DNA from: Hymenopus coronatus | Taxonomy: Eukaryota > Arthropoda > Insecta > Mantodea > Hymenopodidae | Direction of reading: 5' to 3' | DNA length: 64,000 nt | Assembly: GCA_030762935.1 (NCBI GenBank) | Contig: CM060883.1 | Span: 50,905,001 to 50,969,000, forward strand | Notes under the pieces: generated by a model | Database searches by the model: none | What the model saw: only the letters and a program-made list of their open reading frames with translations | Told to the model about the DNA's origin: nothing | In this document: in pieces, positions 10,529 to 22,121 of the stretch | How positions within the stretch are numbered: the first letter of the stretch is position 1 | Layout: every line of letters begins with the position of its first letter | Translations under genes and position numbers: made by a program

Positions 10529-10860
10529 GTAACTCCATGGCACGACAGTTCACAAGGAACCTTGGCCTTCCGCCCGGCCGCTGCGTCCCCCATCGTCATG
10601 GATGGGGTGCAGTATTGGAGAGTGAGACGTGGTCAGCGCCTCGAGCCCCCCGGCCGGTTAATGCGGTCCTCATGACCTTGAACCGCTACTTCTCCATCAA
10701 GTAGCTACTCAATTGCCCCCCCCCAGGGACCTCATGAGGCTGAGTGCACCCCGGTTCAGGTCTCCCAGCGGGGGAAAGATCCTCACGCCGGTACTGGGAA
10801 TTGAACCCAGATCTCCCACTTGGTAATCAGCTGCACTACCACTGCGCTAAGGAGACGACC
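10529..10860 (-). mobile_element. tRNA-derived SINE, group F6
   Basis: On the - strand a well kept tRNA-like head: TCTCCTTAGCGCAGTGGTAG (box A), TGCAGCTGATTACC, then ATCTGGGTTCAATTCCCAGT (box B) and ACCGGCGTGAGG. A GC-rich body of about 250 bp ends at AACTCCATGGCACGACAG on +. It is about 85-90% like the copy at 14677-15004 by eye. Confidence 0.8.
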
Positions 10861-11199
10861 CTACATGTGTTATGCAGTATAATATTTATGGCAGAGAAAT
10901 ATAGGCAGTAATAATCTTTGTTATATATTATTCACGATACTGTATTGCAGGCCACAAAGATTTACATCCGTGATAGCTAAAAACCACCAGAAAAACAGGG
11001 AAACCAATATAACATTAATTAATAATTTCTAATAATATCGTCAAAAATTAGTCATCCGTCAATATTAAGTTTAGTCCGTCATACAGCCGCCAATTTTGAC
11101 AGAAAATCCGTCAGGTTGGCCACCCTGATTATCCACCACTGTTATAAATATAAGTCCCCTCACCCCGCGTCAGAAGTCTGGTTCCAAAGCTGACTACTG

Positions 11200-11837
11200 T
11201 TAACACATTGAAGCCCAAGCCCGAGTATAGCTCGGGCCGTGAGAAATGTTCATGCAGCCCACGCCCGAGCAGGGCTCAGGCAGGTATTTCTAACGCTTTT
11301 AATGCAATTCCACGACTTTAACTCGGTCTTGGGCTATGCGGAAAGTTATCGTTTAGTTATCTGATTCTTGCTACCATTTGTCCTTGCTTTAGTCACTATT
11401 AGGAAATTTAGGAGAGTTAGTAATATTGGCTGCTCTCGGGTAACCCGCCATTTTCCTTGAAGTCGGTGATCTGTTTGTTACGTTTGGTTCTTAAATGTTA
11501 AAATGCTGCATTTTCCTCGATTTCTATGAACTAAGCAGAAATTTAATATACAAATGAAGCTCTGGAAAATTCCGATTCCGAGTTTTTCAAACTTTCAATA
11601 AATTGAGTGTAAGCTGCTTTACGCAGATTTTTTCAAACTCATATTTGATATTTGTTGCAAATTTAAAATAAAATATTAATACAGAAGTTATGACTATTTT
11701 CTTACATGTTGAGAAATCCTTGAATACCATACTTTTAGATTGTTCCAATACTTTTTGGCAAATTTGATTGATGTACTGTAAAACCCTGGGTTTCTTGGCC
11801 TTTCAACTAAAGAAACGCCTGGGCTTCAATGTGTTAA
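11200..11837. mobile_element. piggyBac-like MITE
   Basis: Flanked by TTAA at 11200-11203 and 11834-11837. Inside them are inverted repeats CACATTGAAGCCCAAGC (11204) and, on -, CACATTGAAGCCCAGGC (ending 11833), 16 of 17 bases alike. Two GC-rich hairpins follow the left end (GCCCGAG-TATAG-CTCGGGC and GCCCGAGCAGGGCTCAGGC). The 630-bp interior has no ORF. A TTAA target with CAC-type ends points to the piggyBac superfamily (inference from target and ends). Confidence 0.75.
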
Positions 11838-13769
11838 GGGTTAATCATATCAGGTAAGGTCCTAAAGCGGCCTTTGAATTACATTTTTTTCTGATAGCAA
11901 CATCAGCGATCCTTTCCCGAATCAAAGCGTTATATAATGTACAAGGAACAACAGCACATTAATGACTTGGTGAGAGATCAGCTGACTGCAGCACGCCTTG
12001 CTAAAGCAACATACCAGTTAAAATGCAGGCGCCAATTCTGACGTAATCCAAACCTTGTAGCGGGAGGTAAGCAAGAGTCTGGCATAATGAGATTATCTTG
12101 GTTAATATTCAATGTCATGCAGCGTAATTGTGAGGCTCACATTCCGGGGGTGTCCCGTTTGATTCCAATCGGCCGGTCACTTTGGCCATGAGCTTTTTGT
12201 AGTTTCCTCTGGTCGGTAGGCGAATACTGAGGTAGTTTCCCCTTCTACCGTGGATATCCTATGAATTTTCTTTCATGTGCTTCACACCCGTAGGACCAGG
12301 TGACGTCTACTGGTTTGTTGTGGCAGGACGGTGGCATTTGCGCTAAGGAAACATGTCTCCCTTAGGGCCCCGTTCTTTCCTGGGAGCTGTCTTTTCTACA
12401 CCCGGGACCCCCAGGATAACTTAGGTAGTGCTTGTCAGCGCTAGGAATTATGTCATGAATGTTTTAGGGACCCTAACCTTGCTAGTGTGCATCGTCGTCC
12501 ATATTGGTCACCCTTGGGATCCCACCTGCATCCAAAAGTTAAAGTTGGAAGCTTAAAGCGTCCGCAAAGTGCGGTACTGTGCTCCAGTTACTGGAGAACT
12601 TTCCATGGTCTTCAATAATTTTTTGATATTAATTGGTTAATATTACTACTATAAAAGAAATTGTTAATACAGCTAGTTTCATTAAAATATAATACAAATT
12701 TTGGGCACCAAAAATTCGCTCCAATCCAATATTCTAGTATTTTATTTATAAGTACGTCTAAATAATCCTATATCCTGATGCAATGCATAAACTCGGAATG
12801 CATATTCATTACTATACTTATTTTTCCGGAATAATTTTATGCAGATTGTATTTGCAATATTCATTATGGTGAATTTGACAACTCTTGTCAGCACTCGTGC
12901 TTCTTGTGACGATTTAAACATAGTGCAAGAAAATGTATATTTCAAAATAGAAACGTCTCATAAATATCATAGTACAATAAAAGTTTTATGCAGTTTTTAT
13001 CTGGAGGAAAACGGAGGATTTAGTTCTTTAAAAAATGCTATATAACTGTTAAATGTGTGTTCAGTTCTATAACCAGGTATTGCGATGTATATACCATTAT
13101 TAAATTGAATTATGCTATAAAATTCCAAAGAATTTTGTTTACAAGCTGCATTGCTATACTCTTAATTAACTGAATTTAATAACATTTTAGAAGTCGCTTA
13201 AAGACCTTGTAGTTAGTGGCTATAAATAAAGGATAAAAAAAATCAACTGCAAGAAGTCATGACTGGGCCAGACTGCTCCGTTTATTGCATCGGTTAGTGT
13301 GCTTACATAAACACTTGGGTGGGGTATTAAATACCACGATTCAAATTTAAACTTTCAGAAAAGAGATGGCACAGAAACATGACTACGCAACTAAGACAGA
13401 CTATAAACACGGTTTCTAGGCAGATGGCGACCTGTGTATTCAAAGAACAGTCAGTATTTCCACATTCCCGAAACTCAAAAAAGTTCATGACTACAAGGAT
13501 GATACAGCAGGGCGATCACGCATCTAAGGTCATTTATCAGCAAATTCCAGGCTATAGAAACGCTGTGTAACAAAGCAATACATCTGGTATAAAAATATAA
13601 TAAAATAAATACAACAGAAGAGTTAGCTTTATAAATATTAGTAATTGTAACTGATGAATACAAAATTAGAAATAATCTTAATTATTCTTATTAAAAAGCT
13701 GATGTTTTCCATTCTCATGGTTTTCTGTATCTATTCCTCAAAATGAACTATTCTTACAGATTTTCATTT
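11838..13769. other. Unrecognised intron sequence with a GC-richer block
   Basis: 12115-12440 is GC-richer and has a tRNA-like box B string (TTTGATTCCAATC) and the phrase GTAGTTTCCTCTGGTC, so it may be a decayed SINE. The rest, including short frames at 12742-13045 and 13379-13570, has no recognisable content. Confidence 0.3.
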
Positions 13770-14470
13770 TAACTACATCATACTAATCGAAATAGCAGAA
13801 ATGTTATTACTTTCTTCGTTGTAAGAAGAAGCGAAATAAGGAAGTACATTATCCTAAAGCAATAGTCAAAATTTTTAAAATCTGTCGCTATGCGTTACAA
13901 TTAAAGGTAGGCTTTTATTTCTTTGGTCGGGAGTAAAACAAAGAGATATGAAACGGTTGAATGACTTCCTGTGTGAGAAACGTTTAAGTAGTACAAAACA
14001 AACAAATAATAGGGAATATTTTGAAAATCGCTAAAAAAAAAATAGTTCAGCTCTGCAAAAGTCATTCAGGATGAAGAGGACTTCAGAGGCTATTCCCCGA
14101 AAATTAAGATACACGTTTTATTTGTCAGTAATTATTTTTAATATGCGGTACTTTAATCAAAATCGTTTGAATCATTTATGAGAAAATCAAAATGTTTCCA
14201 TGTATAGGGTAGTTTGGGGGGTGGATTTTCTTAAAATATTTATGTCGTATCCTTGGAAGATGCTGTACTTAAAGTCAAGTTTGGTATTTAACTGATTTTT
14301 CGCTTTTAAGTTGTGTTCACAGACGCACGGACACACACACACACACACGAATCCTTGTCTAATGTTTTTACTCAGGGGACCTCAAAACGCATGTTTCCAG
14401 TGAAATATCCACCTCGAATTTTTGTTGGAATACAATACCTTCTCTACCTACATACAGAAAGTATGAAGTG
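13770..14470 (-). mobile_element. HINE-like element, 3' end lost
   Basis: Runs from ACTAATCGAAATAGCAGAAA through GGACTTCAGAGGCTATTCCC, ACTTTAATCAAAATCGTTTG and a (CA)n at 14333-14349 to AATACAATACCTTCTCTACC. Confidence 0.8.
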
Positions 14471-14676
14471 GAAATGAAAATGAAAGTGCAGTCTATATTA
14501 GTTTGTTTTTCTTTCAAAAAAGTAATTTAATTTTCATATGGAGAGAAAATTATTGCACTAATGAAAAACGTCAGGAATGAATGTTAAACCATTTAAGCAT
14601 TTTAAAGTTTGGAATTATAGTTTCCTAAAAGTGACCGGGTTCATGCGTAGTTAATGCCTTGCTGAAACTGCCATTA

Positions 14677-15004
14677 ACAAAACTCCATGGCACGACAGCT
14701 CACGGGGAACTTTGGCCTACCGCCCGGCCGCTGAGACCCCCATCTCGGTCCACTACAGACGTCATGGATGGGGTGTAGTATTAGAGGGTGAGACGTGGTC
14801 AGCGCTTCGACCCCCCCGGCCGGTTAATGCGGTACTCATGACCTGGAGCCGCTACTTCTCCATCAAGTAGCTCCTCAATTGGCCCCCCCAGGGACCTTAC
14901 GAGGCTGAGTGCACCCCGGGCCAGGTCTCCCAGCGGGGGGAAAATCCCCACGCCGGTACTGGGGATCGAACCCAGGTCTCCCGCTTGGTAAGCAGCTGCG
15001 CTAC
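14677..15004 (-). mobile_element. SINE F6 with 15-bp target duplication
   Basis: Same family as 10529-10860. It is bounded by CTGAAACTGCCATTA (14662-14676) and CTGAAACTGTCATTA (15005-15019), one mismatch, an excellent target duplication. Head on -: GTAGCGCAGCTGCTTACC, with box B GACCTGGGTTCGATCCCC. Confidence 0.9.
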
Positions 15005-15019
15005 CTGAAACTGTCATTA

Positions 15020-15445
15020 GCCTGCGAAAATGTTCTAGCCGTATTATTATTTGTAATCAATAACCCAGAAAAGTTTACAAAAACAAATCAGATATACGTA
15101 ACAAAGAGACGTAGAACAACAATAGGCCTTTGCTACAATTGTATAGCTTTATTTATTTCACATCTCCTATAAAGGAATTGCATATGAACAAAAACAGGTT
15201 TAGGTCAGAACTAAAAAGATATCTCATTACTCTCACCTACTATACAGAGGAAAATTTCATTCTATCAAAAAATAGTAGTAATATATAATGCAGTTTTGAA
15301 ATAGTATATTGCGTACTAAGAACTGCAAGTTATACTTATCAGGTCGAGAGTGCATGTTGGGAATACGAGGCTCGCAGGGCCGAGATCTGATAAGTAACTT
15401 GCTGTTCGTGCTTAACCAATCAGTTTTTGAAATACTTGAAAAAAC

Positions 15446-15486
<41 letters not shown>

Positions 15487-16340
15487 GGTCAAGATTGCTT
15501 TTCAATATTTTATTCAATATTAAGAAAATATGAATTCTCGATGTGAACAAATGAAAGGCTACATCTAAATTGTATGGACAAAGCCTTCTTCTACACTCTT
15601 TTGCTAATGAATTTTGCAATAGATTTTTTACTTGAAGTGGTACATGCCTTGAGTGTTACGTCATTTCCTAATTGTACTGTATGTATTAATGACCTCTCAA
15701 ACTCTTATTGCAAGTACTTACAGTGCTGGTTGGGATGGCAATTAATAAATGAATTGTAAATTTAGCTTACATTACTAAATAAGTGTTCAGAATAATTAAC
15801 TTACAAATCAAGTATTTCAAAAATATAATACATGGGTATTCTAAGAATGCTAGCTATAAGAATTGCCATTGTAATTTAAACAGAGTTGTAAGTTATTTCT
15901 GTTTGCGTACATAGTTTTACTGTGATTCTTATTATAAGTATCTTATTGAAAAATGCATTTCTTTTGAACTGCACCATCAATGTACTGCACATCTGTTTTG
16001 CAACATTTTCAGCATCACTGACCTGCTTTAACATGACCTTAAGGGAAAGTGTCTGAAGTTCCTGTACTACTTCAAGTAGGCTTCTGCTGCATTGTTGCGT
16101 AACTGCCGTCTTTATCAGTGACCTCGCTCAAAGAAACTCGGCCATCAATTATCTTTTTATGGTTATCAGTTTACGGTCAAAAGAGAGAAATTAACTGGTT
16201 TCTTTCACCGCTAAGGCCAAAAAAATACGACAGCAGTTCAGAAAAAAGAAATGTTTTGTGTCTCTGACTATTTACCGCTTTACAACAAACTCAACAACAG
16301 CTTTCGTAAACACCTAACCGCCCCCAACTTCAGCATAGTT
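15020..16340. other. Unrecognised sequence with a long A tract
   Basis: A tract of about 31 As at 15450-15480 may mark the 3' tail of an old retroposon, but no body is recognised upstream. Around 16000-16130 TGACCTGC and TGACCTCG phrases resemble 7090-7250. No gene is seen. Confidence 0.35.
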
Positions 16341-17194
16341 TTTCTTTATTTTTACTTTCTCTACACATAGTTTATAGAGGGAATATTGTATTCCATAAAA
16401 AATTCGATACCGAGATTTCACCGGAAATACGCGTTTTGAGGTCTCCTAAGTCAAAACATTACAAAAATATCCTCTGTGTGTGCGTGCTTGTGAACAGCAT
16501 AGTTCAAAATCTAAAAGATCATTAAATACCAAACTTGGTGTTTTCTTTATTCTCTTCAAAGGATGCGACACGAAGATTTTCAAGAAGCCCCACAAACTAC
16601 CCTATGGAAAACATTTTGAAAATTTTGTTTTTCTCAAAAATGGCTCTAAAGATTTTGATTAAAATACCGAATATTAAGGATGTTTACATCACGAACAATA
16701 TGTATTTTATGCATTTTCTGGGAATAGCCTCTGAAGACCTCTTTATTCTTGACAAATTCTGCTAAATTTTGTAAAACTGTTAAAGCGTAAGAGATAGACA
16801 AAGAACTTACTACACAAAAAATGTAGATGTTCTTAAAACACATAATTTATCTCATATATGTTATTATGTAGAGTTGAACATTTCCGAGATATTCCTTGTT
16901 ATTGGTTGCATCTTTAAAGTACTCTTCTCGTACGGGAATTTGTCAACTCCTGGCCATACAGAGAAACGAATCTTCGATCACGTAGCAACCATCTTTTAAA
17001 AGATTTAACTATCGCTTTAGCCTAGTGTTCCAATGTTTCCCTTCCATTTACAAGGAACCAAGTAATAAGACTATTTCTGCTAATATTTATATCGATTTGC
17101 CTGAAGTACATGGAATAATAAGCTTTTAAAGTATACTTTGTTAAAGAGAAAGTCATGTGAATAGAACACAGGAGATGTTTCTTTCCTTCCTTTT
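16341..17194 (+). mobile_element. HINE-like element, full length
   Basis: 5' end TTTTTACTTTCTCTACACAT, 3' end AGAGAAAGTCATGTGAATAG plus AACACAGGAGATG. All family blocks occur in order. Followed after a few T-rich bases by another copy in the same direction. Confidence 0.85.
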
Positions 17195-18045
17195 TTTACT
17201 TTCTCTATACGTACTATGTACATAGTGTATAGAGAATGTATTGCACTCCACCAAAAAATTCGATACCGAGATTTCACCGGAAATATGTGTTTTAGGGCTC
17301 CCTGTATCCAAAAAAAGTATTTTCAGAAAAAGGTCCGTGTGTGTCCGTGTGTCCGTGAGCACGATAACTCAAAAATGAAAAACCGGTAAAATGCCAAACT
17401 TGGTATTTAAGTTTTGTATCTTCCAGGGATGCGACACGAAGATTTTGAGAAAAATCTCTCCACCCCAAGCTACCCTTTACGTGGAACTTTTTTCGAAAAT
17501 TTTGATTTTCTAAAAAATGGCCCTAACGATTTTGATTAAAATATCATATATTAAAGATATTTACCTGACAAATAAAATGTATATTTTGAATTTTCTGGAA
17601 ATAGCCTCTGAAGACTACTTTAGTCTGGATGAATTTTGCATAACTACTAAACCGTAAGAGATGGACAAAAACTTAACCCACAAAAAATGTAGAGCACGTT
17701 AAAACACACAATTTATGTTATATACATTTTTTTCCTTGAGTTGAACGTTTTTTAGATATTCCTTTTTCTTGGTTTCAGCTTTGAAAAACTTACTTTTCTC
17801 ATACAGGAATTTGTCTACTCCTGTCCACACAAACAAAGGAACATCAGTCACATAGCAACCAACTTTTGGCTTTCACTTTAACCTATGGTACTCCCTTATT
17901 TCGCTTCTACTTACAATAAAGCAAGAAATAAGACCATCTCTGCTAATTTTTCTCAATTAGCTGAAATAAATAAAAGATAAGCTTAACAATAATTTTTACA
18001 GAGATAAAGAGAAGTCACGTGAATGGAACACATCAGATTTTTTTG
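17195..18045 (+). mobile_element. HINE-like element, full length, tandem to its neighbour
   Basis: 5' end TTTTTTACTTTCTCTATACG followed by the palindrome TACTATGTACATAGTGTAT; 3' end GAAGTCACGTGAATGGAACA then CATCAGATTTTTTT. Good reference copy for the ends. Confidence 0.88.
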
Positions 18046-18189
18046 GAAGGAAACTCTTCCATACAATTAGATACACCACAGATGAGCTGGACTAGATACA
18101 GGACAGAATTGTAACATGTGGTTTGGGGTATCGCCCACCGATAGTCGCAATAAAATAGCACACACAGAATAGAGAAAACAAGCCTAGAA

Positions 18190-18990
18190 AAAAATATAGA
18201 TAAACATTAGCAGAATTAGTCTTATTACTTGCTCTTTATAAGTAGAAGGGAAATAAGGGAATGCACAAGGCTAAACCAACAGCCACAAAAGCCGGTGGCT
18301 ATGTGAAACAATAGAAATACGGTTATCTTTGCTTGTCAGGAGTAAAATAAAAGAGAGACGAAAATAAGAACGTTTGAGAAAAGTTCAAATAACTTAAAAT
18401 TTAAAACCAATTACATGAAATATCTCGGAAACTGTTACCTCTTAAAAAGTAGGATAAGACACAAATCGTGTGTTTTAACAACATTTACAGTTTTTGTGTT
18501 AAGTTTTTTGTTTATCTTTTATGGTTTACCAGTTATACAAAGATATGCAAAAGTCACCCAGAATGAAGCGGTCTTCTGAGACTATTCCCAAAAAATTCAG
18601 GATATACATTTAATAATACATTCATGAAAATAATTTAAACCATTGATTTTTTTATCAAAATCGTTAGAGCCAGTTTTGAGAAACTAAAATAAAGAAATCG
18701 AAACATGTTCCATGCAAAGGGTTTTTAGGATTGGGCGATTTTCCTGAAAATCTTCGTGTCGCATCCTTGGAAGATGCTAAACTTAAATATCATGTTTGAT
18801 ATTTAACCAACTTTTCGTTTTTGAGCTATGCTGCTCTCGGCCCCATACACACGGATTTTTTTCTAAAAATACTCTTTTATTTATTATTTTGGGGAGTGGA
18901 TTCAGTGGACTCCAAAATATGTATACTGTAAGTCTCGGTATCGAATTTTTGTGTGGAATACAATACCTTTTCTTCCTACTTTGTACACCC
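18190..18990 (-). mobile_element. HINE-like element
   Basis: From ATAAACATTAGCAGAATTAG through GTCTTCTGAGACTATTCCCA and ATCCTTGGAAGATGCTAAAC to AATACAATACCTTTTCTTCC. The extreme 3' stem-loop and 5' terminus are eroded. Confidence 0.78.
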
Positions 18991-19425
18991 ATCGCCAAAA
19001 AAATGAGTCATACCCAGATTCCGTGTCGATCGAAGAGCTTCGGGTATCTTCGTAAAAGCTGTGCTCACAACGCACACGGATGAACTGTACAGTGGCAAGT
19101 GACAACGCAGTGGTTAACTTTTGAATACTGAAAACAGCTCTCAGAACAATTTTACGGTGGGGGTTAACAAGGCCTTTCTTAAATTGATAGGTTTCTAGGT
19201 TCAAAACTTGCGCTGCTTGTCATTTTATTTAATGTTTGTTAATTTTATGACTGTATATGCAGAACATAATGTTGCAATATTTTAACTTTGGCATTTGAAG
19301 TTATGGGTCAATGTATTGCACACAGAAACATGATTCTACTAACTCTCGTATTAAATAACTAAAAAATATGTGTAAATAAACTGTTATCTTCTAAAACTAA
19401 AACACAAGTCATTAACACAATTAAT
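18991..19425. other. Unrecognised intron sequence
   Basis: Includes a short palindrome-like GATCGAAGAGCTTCGGGTATC. No gene is seen. Confidence 0.4.
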
Positions 19426-19429
19426 TTGG

Positions 19430-19696
19430 GTGTATGAACCCTCATCCCATATAACTGCCTTCAAACTTTGGGTCAAAGACAAAATAAATGCCTTCAGTAA
19501 CTTGGACGAGAAGCTGCAAGAGTCCAGGCTTCTTGAATTTGTGCCCAGAAGCCATATTTTGTCCTTCGACCATTTACAGGTAATTGGAGCGCAGCTCCCT
19601 TTTTATCTCAATCCACACATTCTCAACAGAGAACACATTCTCACGGAGAGAATTAAAATACTATCGAGCACACCGTTCATTGAATCGTCAAGCTAA
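19430..19696 (+). pseudogene. Possible hAT / ZBED-like transposase fragment
   Basis: An open stretch without its own ATG (first triplet GTG) reads HITAFKLWVKDKINAFSNLD, then EFVPRSHILSFDHLQ and LPFYLNPHILN. The order AFxxKLxLWxxxL..F..L followed by a helix with LxxxF and LPFxxNPF is seen in hAT-derived ZBED5/SCAND3-type proteins. The resemblance is by eye and short, so this is tentative; no catalytic motif is present. Confidence 0.3.
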
Positions 19697-19699
19697 CAC

Positions 19700-20258
19700 A
19701 GCAGACCTATAGACCGTCCCTTGATATCCAAGTCGAACACTCCAACACGATACAGATACGCGACTATAATGGAGTTGTGAATCCTCGTATTTTGCAGCGT
19801 ATCGGATCCCCTTCGGACGATAGACAATCGCCTTTCCCTTACGTGTGGGAGAAAAGCCACCTCGTATGAGAAAGCCACCGCAGATCAGTTTATGAAGGGT
19901 TTGTTTAATCGCTTTGTGAAGGGTATGTTAATTTAAAAAAGGAATCTTAAAAAATGTTTCAAAACATTGGTTTCCTTAATGGTACCTTTAGTATTTCTGC
20001 GCACCACATGATTTTGTGTGCAGCACATTAATGTTCGCTAAAATAAACACTCAAAGAAGCATCATAATAACTATTAATTGTGCCGAATGTCAAGGTTGAA
20101 ATATTATGTCTAAAATAAATAGCCCATATATATTGATCATCAAGGGAAGGAGGGGGGGAGTTTGCTACATACGAGAAGCGAACCTGCGACCCTCGCCAGA
20201 GTAGTAACTTACGTTTTGTCACAGCGCTACAGTAAAAACACGAGGAAAGGGGCAGTTT
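19700..20258. other. Unrecognised intron sequence
   Basis: Includes a tRNA-like hint on - near 20165-20230 (AGCGAACCTGCGACCCTCGCC on +, with GTCACAGCGCTACAG after it) that may be the head of another SINE. No coding signal. Confidence 0.3.
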
Positions 20259-20259
20259 T

Positions 20260-20467
20260 CTTTTTGTAGCGTTTAGCGCCCGCTTTTACTACTTGTAGCA
20301 CCGCAGGCGATGATACTGGTGATACATGAAAATAAAGATGGTGCACCGGTGGAATGCGATGGCGGGGGAAACCAGAGAACCCGGAGAAAACCCGCCCTTG
20401 CGCCCCTTTCCACCACGAATCTTGGTGAGAGGCGAGTGGTCCAACTACTCGGCCACGGCGTGGCTCA
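20260..20467 (-). mobile_element. SINE F1 copy, box B lost
   Basis: On - the head is AGCCACGCCGTGGCCGAGTA and the 3' end is AGTAAAAGCGGGCGCTAAAC followed by GCTACAAAAAG. Body phrases (GGGTTTTCTCCGGGTTCTCT, TTCCACCGGTGCACC) match the 51.2- and 54.0-kb copies. Confidence 0.8.
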
Positions 20468-21430
20468 GTGGCAGGATTTACAATCCAAACTGATTCATGT
20501 TTTGTATCAATATTGATAGTTTGTTGAAGAAGCTTAAGTTGTGTATTTAATAACGATTATTGATCAAACGGTTTAGTAATATTAAGTTTTGGAACTTGTA
20601 ACAACTTGTTGCTGCCGCTACACATCTGTATCGTGGATGGTGTATACAAGGCGCTGCGCCGTGAGGAACTTGGACGAATTTCGCATTCCAGACATGACTA
20701 ATTTTTTTTTTTTTTATTTTCTGGTGACGGGTATACATTGTAAATGCGTGCTGGAAAAATAGAAAATAGTGATGAAATTGACAAAACTGTTGTGTTTGAT
20801 AGCCCCGCAATTAGTTTTGCATGGCATGAAGATAACTGGTCAGGATTACGTCGCTAGCTATAAGTTCATTAAATTCTCAAATACAAGTGGTATCTACAGT
20901 GAATTTCAAATGGGACGAGGTTTGTCCTTGAGCGCCACCAGGCCGGCAGCCATTTGGAGTGCTGCTGTGCTGACATTTTGTATTCCCACTTAACTGGCGA
21001 GTAACACCCAAAGTGATTCCGTCTCTCATAAATACTGAATAATTGATGCTGACTTCCCTTCCATCCGGTACAGTGCGATTAATAGAGTACTTTCTCTGTA
21101 GATCGTGGAAATGTACTACGCTAGGAAAATACCATTCGGAATAAATGGTTGCAATGAGACCGACGCTTATCATGTTGATGCCTTTATTACATGTATCTTA
21201 TGGCTAAATGCGGGCCAAGCTGCGAAGTGTAGTTGATAACCAATGAGAGGTTAATTTACGTAACATTTATATCAACACACTTATTGTAGAAGGTTTTAAA
21301 TACTGTCTCGGAAGAAAACAGCTTCCACGTATTTGAATGGGGAAGTAACGAAAGTAATCATCGAACACATGACCGGTAACGCTATAAATGTGTGTGTTTT
21401 GATGTTTCATAACGCACAGCAACATGAACT
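20468..21430. other. Unrecognised intron sequence
   Basis: T13 tract at 20701-20713. An open frame on - at 20877-21173 shows no domain. Confidence 0.4.
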
Positions 21431-21439
21431 CATCGATTA

Positions 21440-21980
21440 CTTCTTATGGGCTGGTAAAGTATATTTGTAGGTGAGCAGGCCACAACTACTGCTCTGAGAA
21501 CCATCCAATGGCAGATGTGGATTAATGGACATCGCAAGGAAATATATGATATTATTGGGGAAAACTGTAGTAGCGTCATTGTGTAGGAATGGTTCTTTAA
21601 TCGATAGATAGTTCTGGGAGAAGCAATTGCATAACTCAAATATGGTACTCCATTTCTTCAAATCCATCGTAATTCATTTGAAGCGCATTCTGGACACAAG
21701 CATGGATTTCTCCCTTTCGAGCAAAATCGGAAGCATAATGGCCTATTAACTCCAATTCCGCGTGCCCCCAGAATACAAAAGAAATTTGCTCAAGGAACGA
21801 AAATTATCTGAGAAAATATGTTCTGTAAGTATGCAAGAACCGATTAGCAGGAGACGGCCTATGAAGTGTCAAACGCGGCTTTTAGACAGCAGAAAAGCTG
21901 GCGACGAGGGCAAGCACAATCTAATCAATGCGTATTCTGCCCAGAAATCGATTCCATGGGCTACGGAATTGGATCCTTAA
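21440..21980 (-). pseudogene. Possible LINE RNase H relic
   Basis: On - around 21785-21690 the frame reads FVFWGHAELELIGHYASDFA then RKG. This resembles the RNase H C-terminal signature WVPGHxGIxGNExADxLARKG of insect LINEs and gypsy-type elements, with one extra residue. Frames before and after carry stops. Only this one motif supports the call. Confidence 0.35.
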
Positions 21981-22121
21981 GCAGGTAACTTAAATATGGT
22001 TATAGTGTTCAGCAACTGTTGCAAAAAGATGCCAACCATACCTGGTGAAACTCTTGGGTCGGGAATTTCGCTTCCAAAATATGTCTGTGAATTTGTTGTT
22101 AATGGGAACGTTACATTATAT

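Larger units (their letters stand above)
9968..11135. mobile_element. hAT-like non-autonomous element with nested SINE
   Basis: Left end CAGTGTTGCCAA at 9976, right end (on -) CAGGGTGGCCAA finishing at 11127. Subterminal stretches are also inverted (CCGTCAAACTAACAGCC versus CTGTCAAAATTGGCGGC). Flanking 8-mers are GTTATCTA (9968-9975) and ATTATCCA (11128-11135), 6 of 8 alike, as expected for an aged 8-bp hAT target duplication. There is no transposase. The F6 SINE sits inside, leaving about 0.8 kb of element. Confidence 0.6.

Noticed and set aside
10780..10860. tRNA-like fold on the - strand with good boxes
   Set aside because: It is the head of the F6 SINE, with the same body in two copies and a target duplication at one of them.
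15257..15619. 120-codon frame on - with poly-Phe
   Set aside because: The Phe run is the A31 tract on the other strand; no domain is seen.
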